Positions 1 through 11,720 are shown, counted from the stretch's first letter. The stretch is DNA of 64,000 bases from Oscheius dolichura (GCA_932521035.1 OW051494.1:5690001-5754000), one strand, 5' to 3'. The notes: generated from the letters alone by a model not told the origin. Numbers and translations are program-made.

Positions 1-1
1 G

Positions 2-1328
2 CTTGCGAAAATTTGCTCTGATTTCAACAAGCCCAACGGCCAATATGAATTGGCTAATGATTATTTGACAATTAAGGAATTTCTTCAAGTGCTGCCTATA
101 CGTAAAGTAATTTTTATGGATGATATTTAGCAGCTAGAAGACAATCGAACCACTTATTTTTAACTCAAAATATTTCTTTGAGCTTTAGGTCTGCGGAATT
201 GGCAAAGTTTCTGAAGCTCATTTGAAAGCATGTGGAATGGAGACCGTAGGTGATATATATGAAAAAAGGGCCGTTCTTAAATTTATATTCTCAACTCTCA
301 GTCAAGTAAGTGCTTTGATAATGGATATCTGAAAATATACATTTTTTCTAGGAATATTTCATGAGAGTGTCGTTAGGTGTTTCTGGTCGTTCACGTGATG
401 GCGATTCTCGTCGTAAAAGTATATCAGTAGAAAGGACTTTTGCGTAAGCACTTTTGTGCCTCTCAATATTTACAATTTGTAGTCCAACAAGTAAGGAAGT
501 CGATTTGAGAAGATGCATGCAGTCTATCTGTGAAGAGTTGGTTTCTGACATTGAACGTGCTACTATAATTGGTAAGATATAATAAGACTATGAATGTATA
601 TATTTTGTCGGTGGTCGCTGTATCACGTTAAAAATCAAGCTTTCATCGTTTGATGTTCTCACCCGATCTGTTACCTTGCCCAACTTTATAAAAGATTATG
701 AAGGTTAGAGCCTTGTTTGAGGTCATACTGTATAATTTAGAAATCTTGTCTTCTGCCAACAATATCCTTACAAAAGAATTAGGGCAAGAAATGCGATTAC
801 TCGGAGTTCGCCTTAGCAATCTAAAGTTCTTAGATGATAGACTTATGGAAAGAACGGTATTTGTTGCTGCCGCCTATTGTACTTTTCAGTTAAGGTTCCC
901 GACTTTTTCAAGCCTAAACGGCAAAAACTTGATGATGATGTTATAGATATTCAAGAGGTGGAATCAGAAGGATCAAGCAGTGGGCCATCTTCATCTTTCT
1001 TAGAGTCAGAGTAGGTTTTTGTGGAAAGGGCTTCTTCAGCGCTTGTAGCATACATGTGGAATATTAATGTTTCAGACCCCCAACTGTTGAATGTCCAGTA
1101 TGCAAAAAAAGGTTGCTCGAGGACGACACAATTGTTAATCAGCACCTTGATGAATGCTTGAACCGAGATTTTATAAAGCCAAGCAGCTTCTTTGGAAGCG
1201 GAGCTGCTTCAAGTTCAAAAAAATCGAAAGTTGAAGAGAAAACACCCAACAGAAAGAAGAAAGACGTCAAGACGCCGAAGCGATCAGTTCACCCAATCAC
1301 GAGTTTCTTCAAAACAGTCAAAGACTGA
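2..1328 (+). CDS. polk: DNA polymerase kappa, 3' part (translesion Y-family polymerase)
   Basis: Partial gene; the 5' catalytic exons lie left of the window. Exons read 2-106, 189-305, 352-443, 483-571 and on to a stop at 1326-1328. The first exon ends in PIRK and joins VCGIGKV, the helix-hairpin-helix of the Pol kappa thumb. Next come the little-finger segment (ISVERTF, then SICEELVSDIER, then GRCITLKIK and MRLLGVRLSNL), and a C-terminal ubiquitin-binding UBZ4 zinc finger (CPVC ... HLDEC, about 1099-1160). The extreme C-terminus (ITSFFKTVKD) looks like a PCNA-binding PIP box. Pol kappa extends DNA across lesions in the nucleus, recruited by ubiquitylated PCNA. The intron after 571 has no AG at the expected acceptor (see findings). 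Base composition is AT-rich. Identity is very likely from the ordered motifs. Confidence 0.93.
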
Positions 1329-1928
1329 ACTTATATGCATGTTTATAAATTTACACATTGATATAAAAGCATGAAAGCGATTACACAATATTTAAGGCCA
1401 TTTGATGCGCAATCAGCACCCCGTTCATTATCAATTCATGAGATCTGTCCTCAGTAATTGTCGGCTGTCAAAGGAGAAGCCTTTACCGCACCCTCGCCTC
1501 CGCTATCTGCTTCAGAAATCGGAAATAATTAGGCCGCTCAACAGGTGAAATCTACCGCCATAGAAAGTCGTTCTGGCCTTTTTGTAAGTGCTCGATACGA
1601 GATAAACGATCTTTGAGGCGTATGTTTTGGATGTTTGAAAGGCCACCAGCCTATATCGAAAAAGTCCTTATAACCTTTCAAACCATCGCGTCGGATCACC
1701 ATCTTGTAAAATAGAAGGCTCCTATCGCCCAGCCGACGATAATCTTTCTAATAATTTATTGCCGTGGATGATGATAGATAACCGATGGTGACAGTTGATG
1801 GTCCGTGCCTCATAACTAGATGAGCTCGAGTAATGCAAATCCGTATAAAATCCATGAGTCCAAAAGAACACTTTATAGACTGCTACACGTTTTTATACAG
1901 AGGTAGTTGTAGAGAGGAGCATCTGTGA
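1329..1928. other. intergenic, no gene seen
   Basis: About 600 bp between the Pol kappa stop and the 3' end of engrailed, which converges on it. I see no conserved reading frame or RNA gene. It should hold both 3' untranslated regions. Confidence 0.5.
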
Positions 1929-2830
1929 TCATGGCTGGAGGACCCGCTGATAGATTCCATGGAAGGGACTGAAGGGCATGGCGGGCCTTTCGCCGGTGGC
2001 CTTCTTCAACTTGGCCCTTTTGTTCTGAAGCGCAGGTTGTTCTCATGTCGTGTAACAAGCGTGCTATCAGATTGGCGGCTCGTCGATTAGAGGACCGCCA
2101 ACGACAGTACAAGGTTACGGTAGCGGCGCGAAATTCGTAACGACAGCAATGTTACATGATAGGGGAGATGTTATCGGCCCTGTTTTTGAGGGAAACCAGA
2201 GAACCCGAGCCTTACCTGAAACCAAATCTTGATCTGGGACTCGTTCAATCGCAGCTCGTGGGCCAGCTCCTGCCGTCTCTTCTCCGTCAGGTACCTGTAA
2301 CCTCGTCTCTGTGGCTGGCCCCCCCTTCGGCACCCACTTGTTTTCCCGAAACTCCTCCTTGAGCCTGTCCAGCTGGTCGGCTGTGAATGCCGTCCGTGGC
2401 CGCTTCTCCTCCTCCGAGCTGCTCTCCCTCTTTCGGGGTTTCCGCGTTCTTTGTCCTGTAAAATTCCAAAATGTTTTTATCGCCATCGAAATCTTTGTTT
2501 TGCCGTTTAAATCAGTTGTCCGAACAATGGCAATAACCGGCGACAACCGCCTCCTCAAATATTCCGGGGGCGGACGAACCTGACGACGGCCGGTCGGAGT
2601 ATCGCGTACAGAAGACCCAGGCGGGGAAGATGGCCCGGTTGTCGACGGCTGGCAGGGGCAGAGAGGGGAATGTGGCCGGGACGACGGGGCTGGTGTTCAG
2701 GGAGCTGAATTAGTCAGTCAAGAAGGAGGAAAGGGGGTGGGTACCTGGCCAGGGAGGTGTCGGAGGCACTGGGAGACGAGGACGTCGAGGCGAGGATGGC
2801 GTCTATTCCAAATTTCAGCTGGGCGTGCAT
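1929..2830 (-). CDS. en: engrailed-family homeodomain transcription factor
   Basis: Complete five-exon gene: 2830-2745, 2704-2580, 2455-2338, 2294-2216, 2024-1929; 504 coding bases, 167 residues plus stop. All introns have GT...AG ends and phases match. Exon 1 encodes an EH1 Groucho-binding motif (LKFGIDAIL) within 15 residues of the start. Exon 2 carries the Pbx/Exd-binding EH2 block ([17 protein letters not shown]). Exons 3-5 give an engrailed homeodomain: [20 protein letters not shown], then [11 protein letters not shown], then IKIWFQ joined to [11 protein letters not shown] (EH4/EH5). It is much shorter than most Engrailed proteins because the long low-complexity linkers are missing. The start follows an AG acceptor (attgccag, then aaATG), as for a trans-spliced mRNA. 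It is a nuclear DNA-binding repressor used in patterning; the C. elegans counterpart is ceh-16. Confidence 0.95.
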
Positions 2831-3179
2831 TTCTGGCAATTTGGGTAGTTTTTGTGTAGGTGAAGAAGGGATAGAGACCTCAAGAGGACCCGCCCCCCGG
2901 CCGGGAGAGGCGACACGCCCCCGGGCTCACTCTACGGTATCACAAATTAGCATCTCGGCTGTCGGCAATTAGGAGGGGGGAGACGAGCCGGGCCGGCAAA
3001 TTGACAAAAAAACTGATGGATTGAGACAAAATGAAAGGGGAGGCAGCTCCTTTTCTGTTGTTCGCTGCTGCTGTCGGCCAGGGCGAGTCCCGATAGCATC
3101 TCTGCCAGCCAGAACACGTGTAGTCGTGTCGGAAACGATCTGCCGCCGGCAGGTGGGGATCGGACCATTCCAGCTTGAG

Positions 3180-3818
3180 ATGTGGTCGGTGCTGTGGCTG
3201 CCCCCTGTCGGCCTTCTCCTGGCCGTGGTCGGATGCTCAAAATCGAAGGCCACCAAGAACAAGAAGCCGGAGGGCACGAGCCCGGCCGAGAAGACCGAGT
3301 CGAAGGCGTCAGCGAAGAGGATTAGGAGCCGGAAAAAGAAGAAGACGTCGGCGGCGGCCGTGGCCAGGGAGAAAGAAGCCTCCACGGCGAGGATGGAGGA
3401 GAAGGCAGTCATCTTGAGACTCGACAAGACACAGACCTCGAGGTCGACGCAGATGCAGCCGACTCAAAAGTCGACGCTGACCGCGGTTAGCAGAGACGAC
3501 GACACGCGGGAAGGCGTCGAGAGCCTGCAAATGGTGGAGCCCAACTTGAAGTCGGAAGACCCGATGGAAAGGCCGTGTCAAATGAGAAGTGCCCGGGAGC
3601 CGACAGTCGTGATGAACCTGAAGGAGGACATTACGGTACAGTCGGACCCGTCGGTGAGGGAGGTACGAGCCAAGGACAAAAAGACTGTGGAGGAGGACGG
3701 GCCGAGAGCAGGGGCGAAGGACCTGACTCGGGATATGCCGACTGCCGAGGAGAAGAAGGCACACGGAGAAAAGTCGCCGAAGAAGAAGAACAAGGGAGAA
3801 CAGGCAAAAAAGCCGTGA
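3180..3818 (+). CDS. secreted or membrane-anchored Lys/Glu-rich protein, uncharacterised
   Basis: Intronless 212-residue frame. The chosen ATG follows an AG acceptor (cattccag, then cttgagATG); the frame is open further upstream but has no good start. It begins with a hydrophobic signal peptide (WSVLWLPPVGLLLAVVG) and a Cys at about residue 20. The rest is very rich in Lys, Glu, Ala, Ser and Thr with runs such as KKKKTSAAA and a basic tail (KKKNKGEQAKKP). It lacks a recognisable domain and is probably largely disordered. An AATAAA signal lies at 3882-3887. Codon use is GC-rich like engrailed next door. Function unknown; secretion is inferred only from the leader. Confidence 0.6.
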   Translation: MWSVLWLPPVGLLLAVVGCSKSKATKNKKPEGTSPAEKTESKASAKRIRSRKKKKTSAAAVAREKEASTARMEEKAVILRLDKTQTSRSTQMQPTQKSTLTAVSRDDDTREGVESLQMVEPNLKSEDPMERPCQMRSAREPTVVMNLKEDITVQSDPSVREVRAKDKKTVEEDGPRAGAKDLTRDMPTAEEKKAHGEKSPKKKNKGEQAKKP

Positions 3819-4164
3819 AACATCCTGCGAGCCAATCGTCTGATAATGGATACCTTAGTTACGAAGCATTTTAAAAAATATAATAAAGCAAACTAGTGTC
3901 GTTTTTTGTTTTCCCATCTTATGTTGGCAATCTGTCTTTGCACGGCCAGCAATTAATGTGACCTTCGTTATTGGTTGTATATTTGGTAGCTAATAAGCAC
4001 CCGCGGAGTGACGGATAACTTGCGCAACGCCGCGCTCATCAGATGTGTCCCCCTTATGGAGATGAACTGATTATATAAACACTCAACAAATTTAATAAGC
4101 AAACATCCAACAATAAGAATCAACAACGACCAAGGTAACAAAAGTGAACATTATGCAGCCCAGC
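3819..4164. other. intergenic between convergent genes
   Basis: About 345 AT-rich bases with the poly(A) signal of the Lys/Glu-rich gene near the left end. No further coding signal recognised. Confidence 0.4.
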
Positions 4165-5049
4165 TCATCCTGTTTTCACGTGGCTCTTAGTTTCCTAAAA
4201 TAAATGTGAATTACATTCAGCGGTTACCGGACAAAAACAAGCATTCGGAGGATATAAATTGAAAAATACCTTTCTAACAGCTTTCGGCTTTGATTTCATG
4301 GGCAAAGGAGTGTTCGCATCAGTTAGAACTTTCTTCGTTGCAGCTTCTGGTTTCGAAGTGTTCTTTTTTGTGAGTGTAAATGAAGGTACAGTACTGAGAT
4401 CGTAATCAATTCCCATGTTTTTTAGCTTCTCCCCTAATTTTTCCAATTTCTTTTGACGGGTTTTCTGGAAGTTTTGTTAGAAATTTTCCAAGGAAAAACT
4501 TTACTTTGAGCTCCTTCTCCTTTTGTTTGGTTTTTTCAGCATTCATGTTAATAGCATTCTTCTTGGCTTGACCTTTCATGTGAGGAGGAGCTAAGTAACG
4601 CGCACCATGAAGCATGCATTTTGGTGGGGTTTCCATAACCTGGATCAATTTGTTTTAGTTCAAATTCACAGACTTACATGACAAAGAAGTCGCTTTTCAA
4701 ACATAAGATAACCATTCATACTTTCGGCTGCTATTTCTGCCACTTCTTTATTATCAAAACCCACATACGCCCATCCTTTATGGTTTCCTGTCTGAAGAAA
4801 AGGTTATACTTAAAGAAATAAACAAACTTTAAGGCTTCGAGCAACCCGGGCTCGAATAACTTTGCCGAATTGAGTAAAGTACTCCCATAATTGCTAAAAT
4901 GGCGTTACTGATGTATCAAATTGAAAGTAAACTTTTTCGAAAAAGCCAAATGGAAGGCATTTTATCTTTACGACAAAAATAGAATTCTTCTGCGACTTTT
5001 TAGGTGTGATCCCATGGGAACTACGGGTGGTATTTTCTACCTCTGGCAT
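4165..5049 (-). CDS. NIFK-like nucleolar RNA-binding protein (RRM)
   Basis: Six exons: 5049-4933, 4893-4828, 4791-4678, 4639-4505, 4464-4270, 4194-4165; 657 bases, 218 residues. A single RRM runs from SIFVVKIKCLPFGFFEK (RNP2) through QLWEYFTQFGKV to HKGWAYVGFDN (RNP1) and MNGYLMFEKRLLCHV. Next comes a Lys/Gln-rich helix and a block ending GIDYDLSTVPSFTL, which matches the GIDYDFPSL motif of human NIFK (MKI67 FHA-interacting nucleolar phosphoprotein). That family works in ribosome biogenesis and binds the perichromosomal protein Ki-67 in vertebrates. The Ki-67-binding part is not evident here. The start follows ctcttcag, then atATG. It lies 323 bp downstream of STIM on the same strand, so co-transcription is possible. 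Confidence 0.88.
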
Positions 5050-5371
5050 ATCTGAAGAGAATAGACTTTTAAAACAAGGAGAACGGTATATAATGCTAAA
5101 CATACGATAAATGATCTTTCGACGGTTATAGTTTATGATTTATCACAGGTTTATCACAGGAATGAATTTAACAAAACAGTATTTTCTATATTTACGAAAT
5201 TATCTGGGGTAAAGCTACGATACGAACAAATTGTTGGAAAAAAACTTAACGCGATAGAGAAACACCAAATACTGAGCAATACCTATGACTAATCAATAAG
5301 GCAAGGTCCCCGCATAGATACAAGCAGTAGTAAGGCAAGAAATTAATATAAATACAACTTAAAAAACTAAA

Positions 5372-7583
5372 TTAAGACACGGAACCGTTTGACCCAAAGC
5401 TACCATTTTGAATGCTGCCTTTAGAAGTCGATTTTTTAAACATATTTAAAATTCCACGTTTTTTCTTCCTTTCAGTCGAGGTTATCGATCCAGTATCATC
5501 CGAGAAGCTAAACCATTCTTTTAAATCTCTGAAGAAAAGCAGTGCTTCTTGTTTTAACAATTAAAATCGCAAGTTAGTTGCTAATAGAGAATTTACGCGT
5601 TAAGACTAGCCGCAGTCTACTTACAGCGATGCGTTTTCTCCATGCAATACTGGGACCATACGAATAAGATTTGTGCGGCTTTCTGATACGGGGTCTCCGG
5701 GAAGGTTAGAAATTGGCTGTGTTGTAGAGCTTGCAACAGAAGCTGGCTGGTTGTTCACACAGGGTGCAATGCCATTAGATGCCGATTTGGACGAAACTGA
5801 AGAACTACCTGAAATGTCTCGTTTAAAAGAGCAGGAAATTCCAAAAACTGAAATAAAATTTTGAAATTCATAAAAACGCTACCTGAATTATTTGAACCAA
5901 AATGATGAGTTGAAGTGGAGTGCATCATGGTAGTCTCTATATACATCCTGTCAGAAATGAGATAGAATTTACCTGACCCGTAGAAAATTGGAAAACCACA
6001 GAGTGATTCAATTTGCATCCAACGATCTTGCGAATCTCGGGTCAGCATCTGAATCTTTTCCATACGTGATCTTGAAAAAATACCGTTTAGCATAAGTTGC
6101 TATCAAATTAACTACCTCAGCGCAAAAATTTTACTGTCAACTTGATCACTTGCCGATGACGCGCCTGTAGCTAATTTAAGAGACGAAATTACACTTCCTT
6201 GCTTCTTTTGAAGACGATCTACTAATTCAATAGCTTCTTTCATTTCTTTTAAGCATCTAAATTTCAAGGTTTATCGGCTATATGTGTAATATACTCTTGG
6301 CGTTGTTTTTCCAGGTAAGCCATCTCCTGCTCACAAGTTTTTCTGAGTAGGGGTTGTAGAGCTAAAGGAGTACCACTGCATGTACCATTCTGCTCTAATC
6401 TTCTTTCAGCTTCTTCTAATTGAATTTTCAGGTTTTCCACTTCGGCTATACTGATACCTTCGACAGTAGAACTAACAATTAATAATATACGGCTTAAAAA
6501 TAATCAACAGACCTATTATTCCGTTCTTCGTTCCACCTTCTTTGCACAACTGCAAATTGCGTCTCCATATTTTTCAGCATACTAAGTCTGTTGCTCAATT
6601 CAGTTAGCTTAAAATCATCATTATATTTACAAGCATGTATGTCACATCTCTCATAGCTCTTTTCCTTTGTCTTAGGTATAGAATTAGCAGAGTTGTTAGC
6701 AGCAAAATCTATAAAACATATTCAAGTAACAAATAGCGAAAAAAGAAATTACCAGCAATCCAAGAATAATGTCTTTAGCGCGGTTAGAAATGGGACGATA
6801 ACCAAATAAGACAATGTCCAGAGCTTTTAGGCGAAGTAGCTGGCGGTGAACGGATGACTTGATTCCTAGACGCTGTGCCATATATGTGGAATTTTGAGCC
6901 GCAAGTCTGCAGTTACAATTCACTTTGTACAACGCTGCCTACCTCGGAAGCACAGTACCGTCCATTTTAATCTTCTCCACACGCTCGGCATACATAGGTA
7001 GATTAACAACATTCGTTATCCAATCTTTCATCTGAATAATTTCTGTATCTTTCACAAACAAAGAGCTCAATGACCTCTTCTGTTGTCCACGCTCTTTCGG
7101 GTGATTCGAACCACGCTTCCCAAAGATCATCTACAGTGATGGAATTATCATCTTCGTGAAAGGCATTAGCTCTTCTCTGACTATCCGAGCTTCTCATTTT
7201 CATATCGTCTTTGATAAACTGAAACATGGTCATATGATCAAACCATTAAAACTTGACTGAATCAAATGCTGTAATGTAAAAAAAAAACTAAATAAAGTAA
7301 ATGTAAATAGATAACCAAAAAGGTAAACTAAACATACCCCTGCAGTTTCATTATGGTCGATGGATCCTGAGTTATCATCGTCAATTTCTTTGTGTATTTC
7401 AGCAATGGCAGCGTACCCTGCTGCATCACGAACTTTTTCTTCTTCTGCTGTAACTTCAATATCTAAATGTCTAATTACAAGATATATTGGTAAAGTTTTA
7501 CTTCTCGTCGCTTTCTGTCCTTTCTCCTTAGCAAACGCAATACAAATTATAGTGAGAAGTAGAAGGATGCTCCCAAAGCGCAT
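5372..7583 (-). CDS. stim-1: stromal interaction molecule (ER calcium sensor)
   Basis: Multi-exon gene read from an ATG at 7583-7581 to a stop at 5372. It begins with a signal peptide ([18 protein letters not shown]) and an EF hand ([15 protein letters not shown], loop D-D-D-S-S-D-E). Then comes a SAM domain ([28 protein letters not shown] across an intron, [15 protein letters not shown]). One transmembrane helix follows, then coiled coils and the SOAR/CAD end ([14 protein letters not shown], matching human RWQQIEILCGFQI). The C-terminus is Ser-rich with a basic patch ([14 protein letters not shown]) for the plasma membrane. STIM senses ER calcium and opens Orai channels. Introns are very short (43 bp at 7032-7074 with donor GTCATT; probably 38 bp at 6608-6645). 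Residue-level joins in the coiled coil are my best reading. Confidence 0.93.
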
Positions 7584-8243
7584 TGTACACGTGAAATAAT
7601 TGACTGAACGTCACTTGGTTCTCATCTGAAAAAAGAAATGGGTAGGAAGTCAACAAAGAGATGCAGAGAGACACGAGGCTACAAAGGGTAAACCTGATCG
7701 AATGATCTTATCTTGAAAGAAATGAAACGATCTAAGACAATAAAGTCGGAAAAGCCCTGATTCAACACTTGTGCGAGGTTATCAGTTCGAAAGGAAAGCA
7801 CGTGCAAAGAAGCTGATTGTTTTATGTGTCTATCATGTTTTCGTAAGTACTTCACACTAATGATAAATCGAGGTGCAACAGCAATACGCTTTGGAATAGT
7901 TTATTTCTGTAAGGACAAAAACTATAAAAAAACTGTCGAGTAACAGGGGAGCCACTTCTTTTCTAAGCGCTATTTAGTAAATTTGAAATTTGAGTATATT
8001 CGAAATGTATAGCGAGCAGAAATATCATGTCCTAACCGTCTTCCGCTTTGTTCAAGCTTGCTAGCAAGAAGAAAATTGATAAAAGATCTTGCGTGAACGG
8101 ATAGAACAAGTGGAGGCAGAGACGCAGGGAGAACTGATCGACGGCTAGCGACCGGGCAGGACAGTTTTCATTCTCAGACTGACATTTATCTCTTCATTCT
8201 AATTCATGAACCCTATTGCATGAGAAGCAGTTCATTGTAACCA
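7584..8243. other. divergent intergenic region between STIM and AFF
   Basis: About 660 AT-rich bases separating the STIM start (minus) from the AFF start (plus). It should hold both promoters. On the minus strand, ttcttttttcag at about 7626-7637 could be the STIM trans-splice acceptor or a 5' UTR intron end. No reading frame of note. Confidence 0.4.
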
Positions 8244-11200
8244 ATGGATCCGGAAACCATAAGAAACAGTCTCAAAGGTCAGTATTAGCGTGTCACCATT
8301 AATTTCTTTCCTTTTTTTGCTTTTTGATAACTTTTAGCAACATGTGTCGTGCACATTTATGGGTATTCTTTACGTGTTTAAGCGCAGACGTTCTTAGAGC
8401 TGGGGCAAATACCTACAGCACAAAATATCATCCAATTTTCCTGACGACTGCTATCAGCTACTTCTTTATTTACAGATGTTTTTGGCCCATTTGATGAGTT
8501 TTGCCAACAGATTTCTAATACTGGCGGTACTTTATCCGCACGTCACGGAGTAGTTGTAAGTTTTCATAACGTTTACACAATATTTTGAAATCATATGCAT
8601 CAAACCTTCTTTTAGGCACCTGCTACGCCTATTATTGCTCGTAGCAACCCCTTTGCTCCGACGACTTCTCATTCATCTTCAGCATCTCAATCTGCACGAC
8701 TATGTCTTCAGGTGGGCTTGTATTTTGTATTGTATTTGAGAAATCACCCGGAAAAAATAGCTAATATAATACCTTTGATGCGTTACTGTGGGAATAATAC
8801 ACGAGAGTAACGATGTTTTTTACAATCCCTTTTAGAAGATGACAGAACTAGTCGAGCCTACTCCGCTACAGCCGCCTCTACCGTCTTTTAACAGAGTGAG
8901 TAATCAATATTTCTCTTGAAAGAAAGCATGTTTTTACTCAATATCATGCAAGTATTTTTTTTTCTTCGAATAATTGTTCACTTAGTTCCAGGAATTATAT
9001 AATGACCCGTCATCTTCAACCCGAAGCGCGCCTGATGAAAGCGAGGTTAAGAGGAAAAAGAGGAAGCCGAAGAACCCCGATAGCGATTCCGAATTTGAGA
9101 GAGATAATCGGAAACGGCACACGGATCACGTTTCCAAACCTGGTACTAGTAAAACCGTTCACGAAGACGATGCAATGAAGGAGTTATTTGGAGATGACAC
9201 CGCCAAGGTATGCGTTATTTTGTGACGATATAATAGTTTCTAGCCAAGTGGAAGTGAAAAGGCTGTGAGCCCGGATAGTGGCGTTCATTCAAACGAAGGT
9301 CTCGATGATACCGATATTTCCTCCGTTATAAATCTTATGAGCAAGTTTGTATTTTCTCATTTTATTACATATAATAATCTTAGTGTTTTACCCATGCTAT
9401 CTCCGGTAACAGAGAGGCCGCAGGACAGAGAACGGGCACGACGAGAGAAAGCTGAAAAACGAGCACAGCGAGAACTAGAACGAAAACGAAAAGAAGAGGA
9501 AAAGGTAAACATCTCACCTATCATGCAGTAAAATTTTAGGAGCAAAGGAAAAGGGATAACCGACGTCGGGAAGAACAACGTGAAGTTGAACGTAAAGCTG
9601 CTGAAGAGAAAGAGAAGAAAGACGCGGAAGAAAGGATAAGAAAAGATGCTGAAGAAAGGTTAAGGAAAGATGCTGAAGAAAGGATAAGGAAAGATGCTGA
9701 AGAAAAATTGAGAAAAGACACCGAGGAAAGGTTGAAAAAAGAGGCTGAGGAAAAGACGAGACGAGAAGAAGAAAAATTGAGAAGAGAAGCTGAAGAAAAG
9801 CAGCGAAGAGAGGAAAAACGACGAGAGGAAGATCGTAAGCGAAAGGATGATGAACGGCGGAAAAAGTTAGAAGAGAGGCATAGAAAGGAGGAAGAGAAAC
9901 ACAGAAGGGAAGAGGAGGAGGAAAGACATCGTAAAGAAAATGAAATAGCTGAAACCCTGGATCTAGGAAGGGTCGAGCATGGGAGTGAATATCAAAGGGA
10001 TGATTTTAAAATAGCAGCGTCTGTTATAGCTCAGTCACAGGAAACACCCAGCAGACTTACAGGTAATTCAATTTTAATTATTTCTATAACAAACGCTACC
10101 TTTAGGTACCTTGTCTTTACAAAATCTGTCAAACGATAAAATGGCTCAATTGCTCGACATGAGTAGAAGAACGAATAAAACGGATAGCAAGGTTTGTTAT
10201 AAAACTTGAATTCAGAACCATGTTGTAGGGGTCTCGTCCGTCGTCACCGTTTATAAAAGATTCTGAAAAAACTAAGTTTGATAGAGACGTTAAATATGAT
10301 ATTGGAGGAGTTAGTATAAAAAAATTTGAAAACAAGCTGGATATAAAATCCGAAATAAAGAATGTGAGGTTTAACATAAAGACTACAATAACAGTTATTT
10401 AAGGTACCTTCACCTTTGTCCTCCATTCCCAGAAGAGATTTTCACTGTGCTAGTAAAGAATGCTTTCCTTCAAAACCTATTTTACCAACGAGAACTAGAG
10501 ATTCGGATGTTAATCAAGGAGATACTTATCAAGAATTGGCAAAAACGAAAAAACGTCAAGCGGATGCTTTGGTAAGATGGCGCTTTTTGCTTTACATTTT
10601 TCTAGGATGATTACGTTAAACGTCTGTTGTTATATCTGGAGTGTATGGTATATTTCACCCTTTCTGGGCAATATTACGCTCTACATGAGCGGAGCAACTC
10701 ACGACAACTCTCTATTATGCGAGACACTTGTAAACTTATAGAGTACGTTGGACTCTTATTTTTAATAAGATAAGATATTTTAGATCAGTTACAAATCGTT
10801 TTTTGCACCAGGATCGTCTCACTTCTCTTGGTCTACATTTTTCCGGTCGCATAAGAACGTTGAGCATACGGGCCCAGTCAATTCTCACTTATCATGTATT
10901 CCATTGCAAAATGGCGGTATTTTAGTTACTGATAAATACTTAGAATGGTTTTAGACCGCTTTAAAAACGTACAAAACCATAGAAGCCTCAGATGATCAAT
11001 GCTCATATCACAACGGGGACGAAATTTTACCAGCTCCATCGCCAGGAGAAAACCTGAGCTCTGAAACAAATCCCGACGCTTCGGTAAAGCTAATACGTTT
11101 TTCTTTGGTTGACCGCACTTTAGGTTACTATGCCTCTAGAAGTATTTAATTGCTATAAGACGCAGCTAAGACAGCTGCACGGTTTAATGAATGCTCACAA

Positions 11201-11452
11201 ATTATGGGCTGACAGTATGTCATACATTTCGAAAAGCCCTACTGATACTCTATTTGTAAACAGGTAAGCAATTCATTTCTTTTTCTACAAGCGTTCAGTT
11301 TGGAATCGCTCTGTGGAGCTCTCACTATCATTTCTCCAGTAGATAAAATGGCAATATTTGTCCTCACAGGAGTCGCATGGCTAAGAGAAGAATATGAGCT
11401 CGAATTAAAAAGGCCACACCCATCATCAAAAACATCTCTGAAGGTACAATGA
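8244..11452 (+). CDS. affl-1: AFF/lilliputian family protein (super elongation complex scaffold)
   Basis: Starts MDPETIRNSLK at 8244, exon end 8277, continuing DVFGPFDEFCQQISNTGG in the next exon, then Pro/Ser-rich exons and a basic nuclear stretch (KRKKRKPKNPDSDSEFE). The middle (about 9420-9950) is a long charged Arg/Glu/Lys helix. The C-terminal half matches the AFF C-terminal homology domain: KKRQADALDDYVKRLLLYLEC, then RLTSLGLHFSGRIRTLSIRAQ, then MPLEVFNCYKTQLRQLHGLMN and LTGVAWLREEYELELKRP, ending at 11450-11452. AFF4-type proteins scaffold P-TEFb and ELL for transcription elongation. Identity rests on the tail domain; the rest is low complexity, as usual in the family. Exon joins in the tail were made by frame. 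Confidence 0.82.
9632..9780 (+). repeat. 24-bp tandem repeat inside AFF coding sequence
   Basis: About four to five in-frame copies of a 24-bp unit (consensus gatgctgaagaaaggataag plus gaaa) encode the octapeptide KDAEERLR/I, extending a charged single-helix stretch. Copies differ by one to three bases at the left and decay to the right (KDTEERLK, KEAEEKTR, REEEKLRR). Confidence 0.85.
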
Positions 11453-11720
11453 CTTAGGGTTCAAAAATCGAGACTTCTGCTTGTGATTTTTCCCATATTA
11501 TCGGGAAAAGCTTTGGTCTAGTCGTCGCATATGTTTTATTTGCCAGTACACGTTTGATATACGAAAAAGTTAGTGAATTTTTATTTGTAATATAATCTAA
11601 CCATAACATATGATACTTTTTTTACCATTAAATATTTATTTTCAATATCAAGCCTTCATGGGAAAGCACCAAGCCCTTTTTGGTGAATCACCACTGGTCA
11701 ATGCTTGTTTCGTGTTGTAG

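Noticed and set aside
3575-3874. Overlapping frame inside the Lys/Glu-rich gene
   Set aside because: Low-complexity purine-rich coding sequence opens several frames; only the first has a leader, start and poly(A) signal.
5138-5160. Tandem tttatcacagg repeat near NIFK start
   Set aside because: Only two 11-bp copies in AT-rich sequence; no support for function.
6696-6752. Reading through the STIM membrane helix without an intron ([13 protein letters not shown])
   Set aside because: Hydrophobic and tempting, but it stops four codons later; splicing at gtaattt...ttatag gives an equally good helix ([10 protein letters not shown]) and continues in frame.
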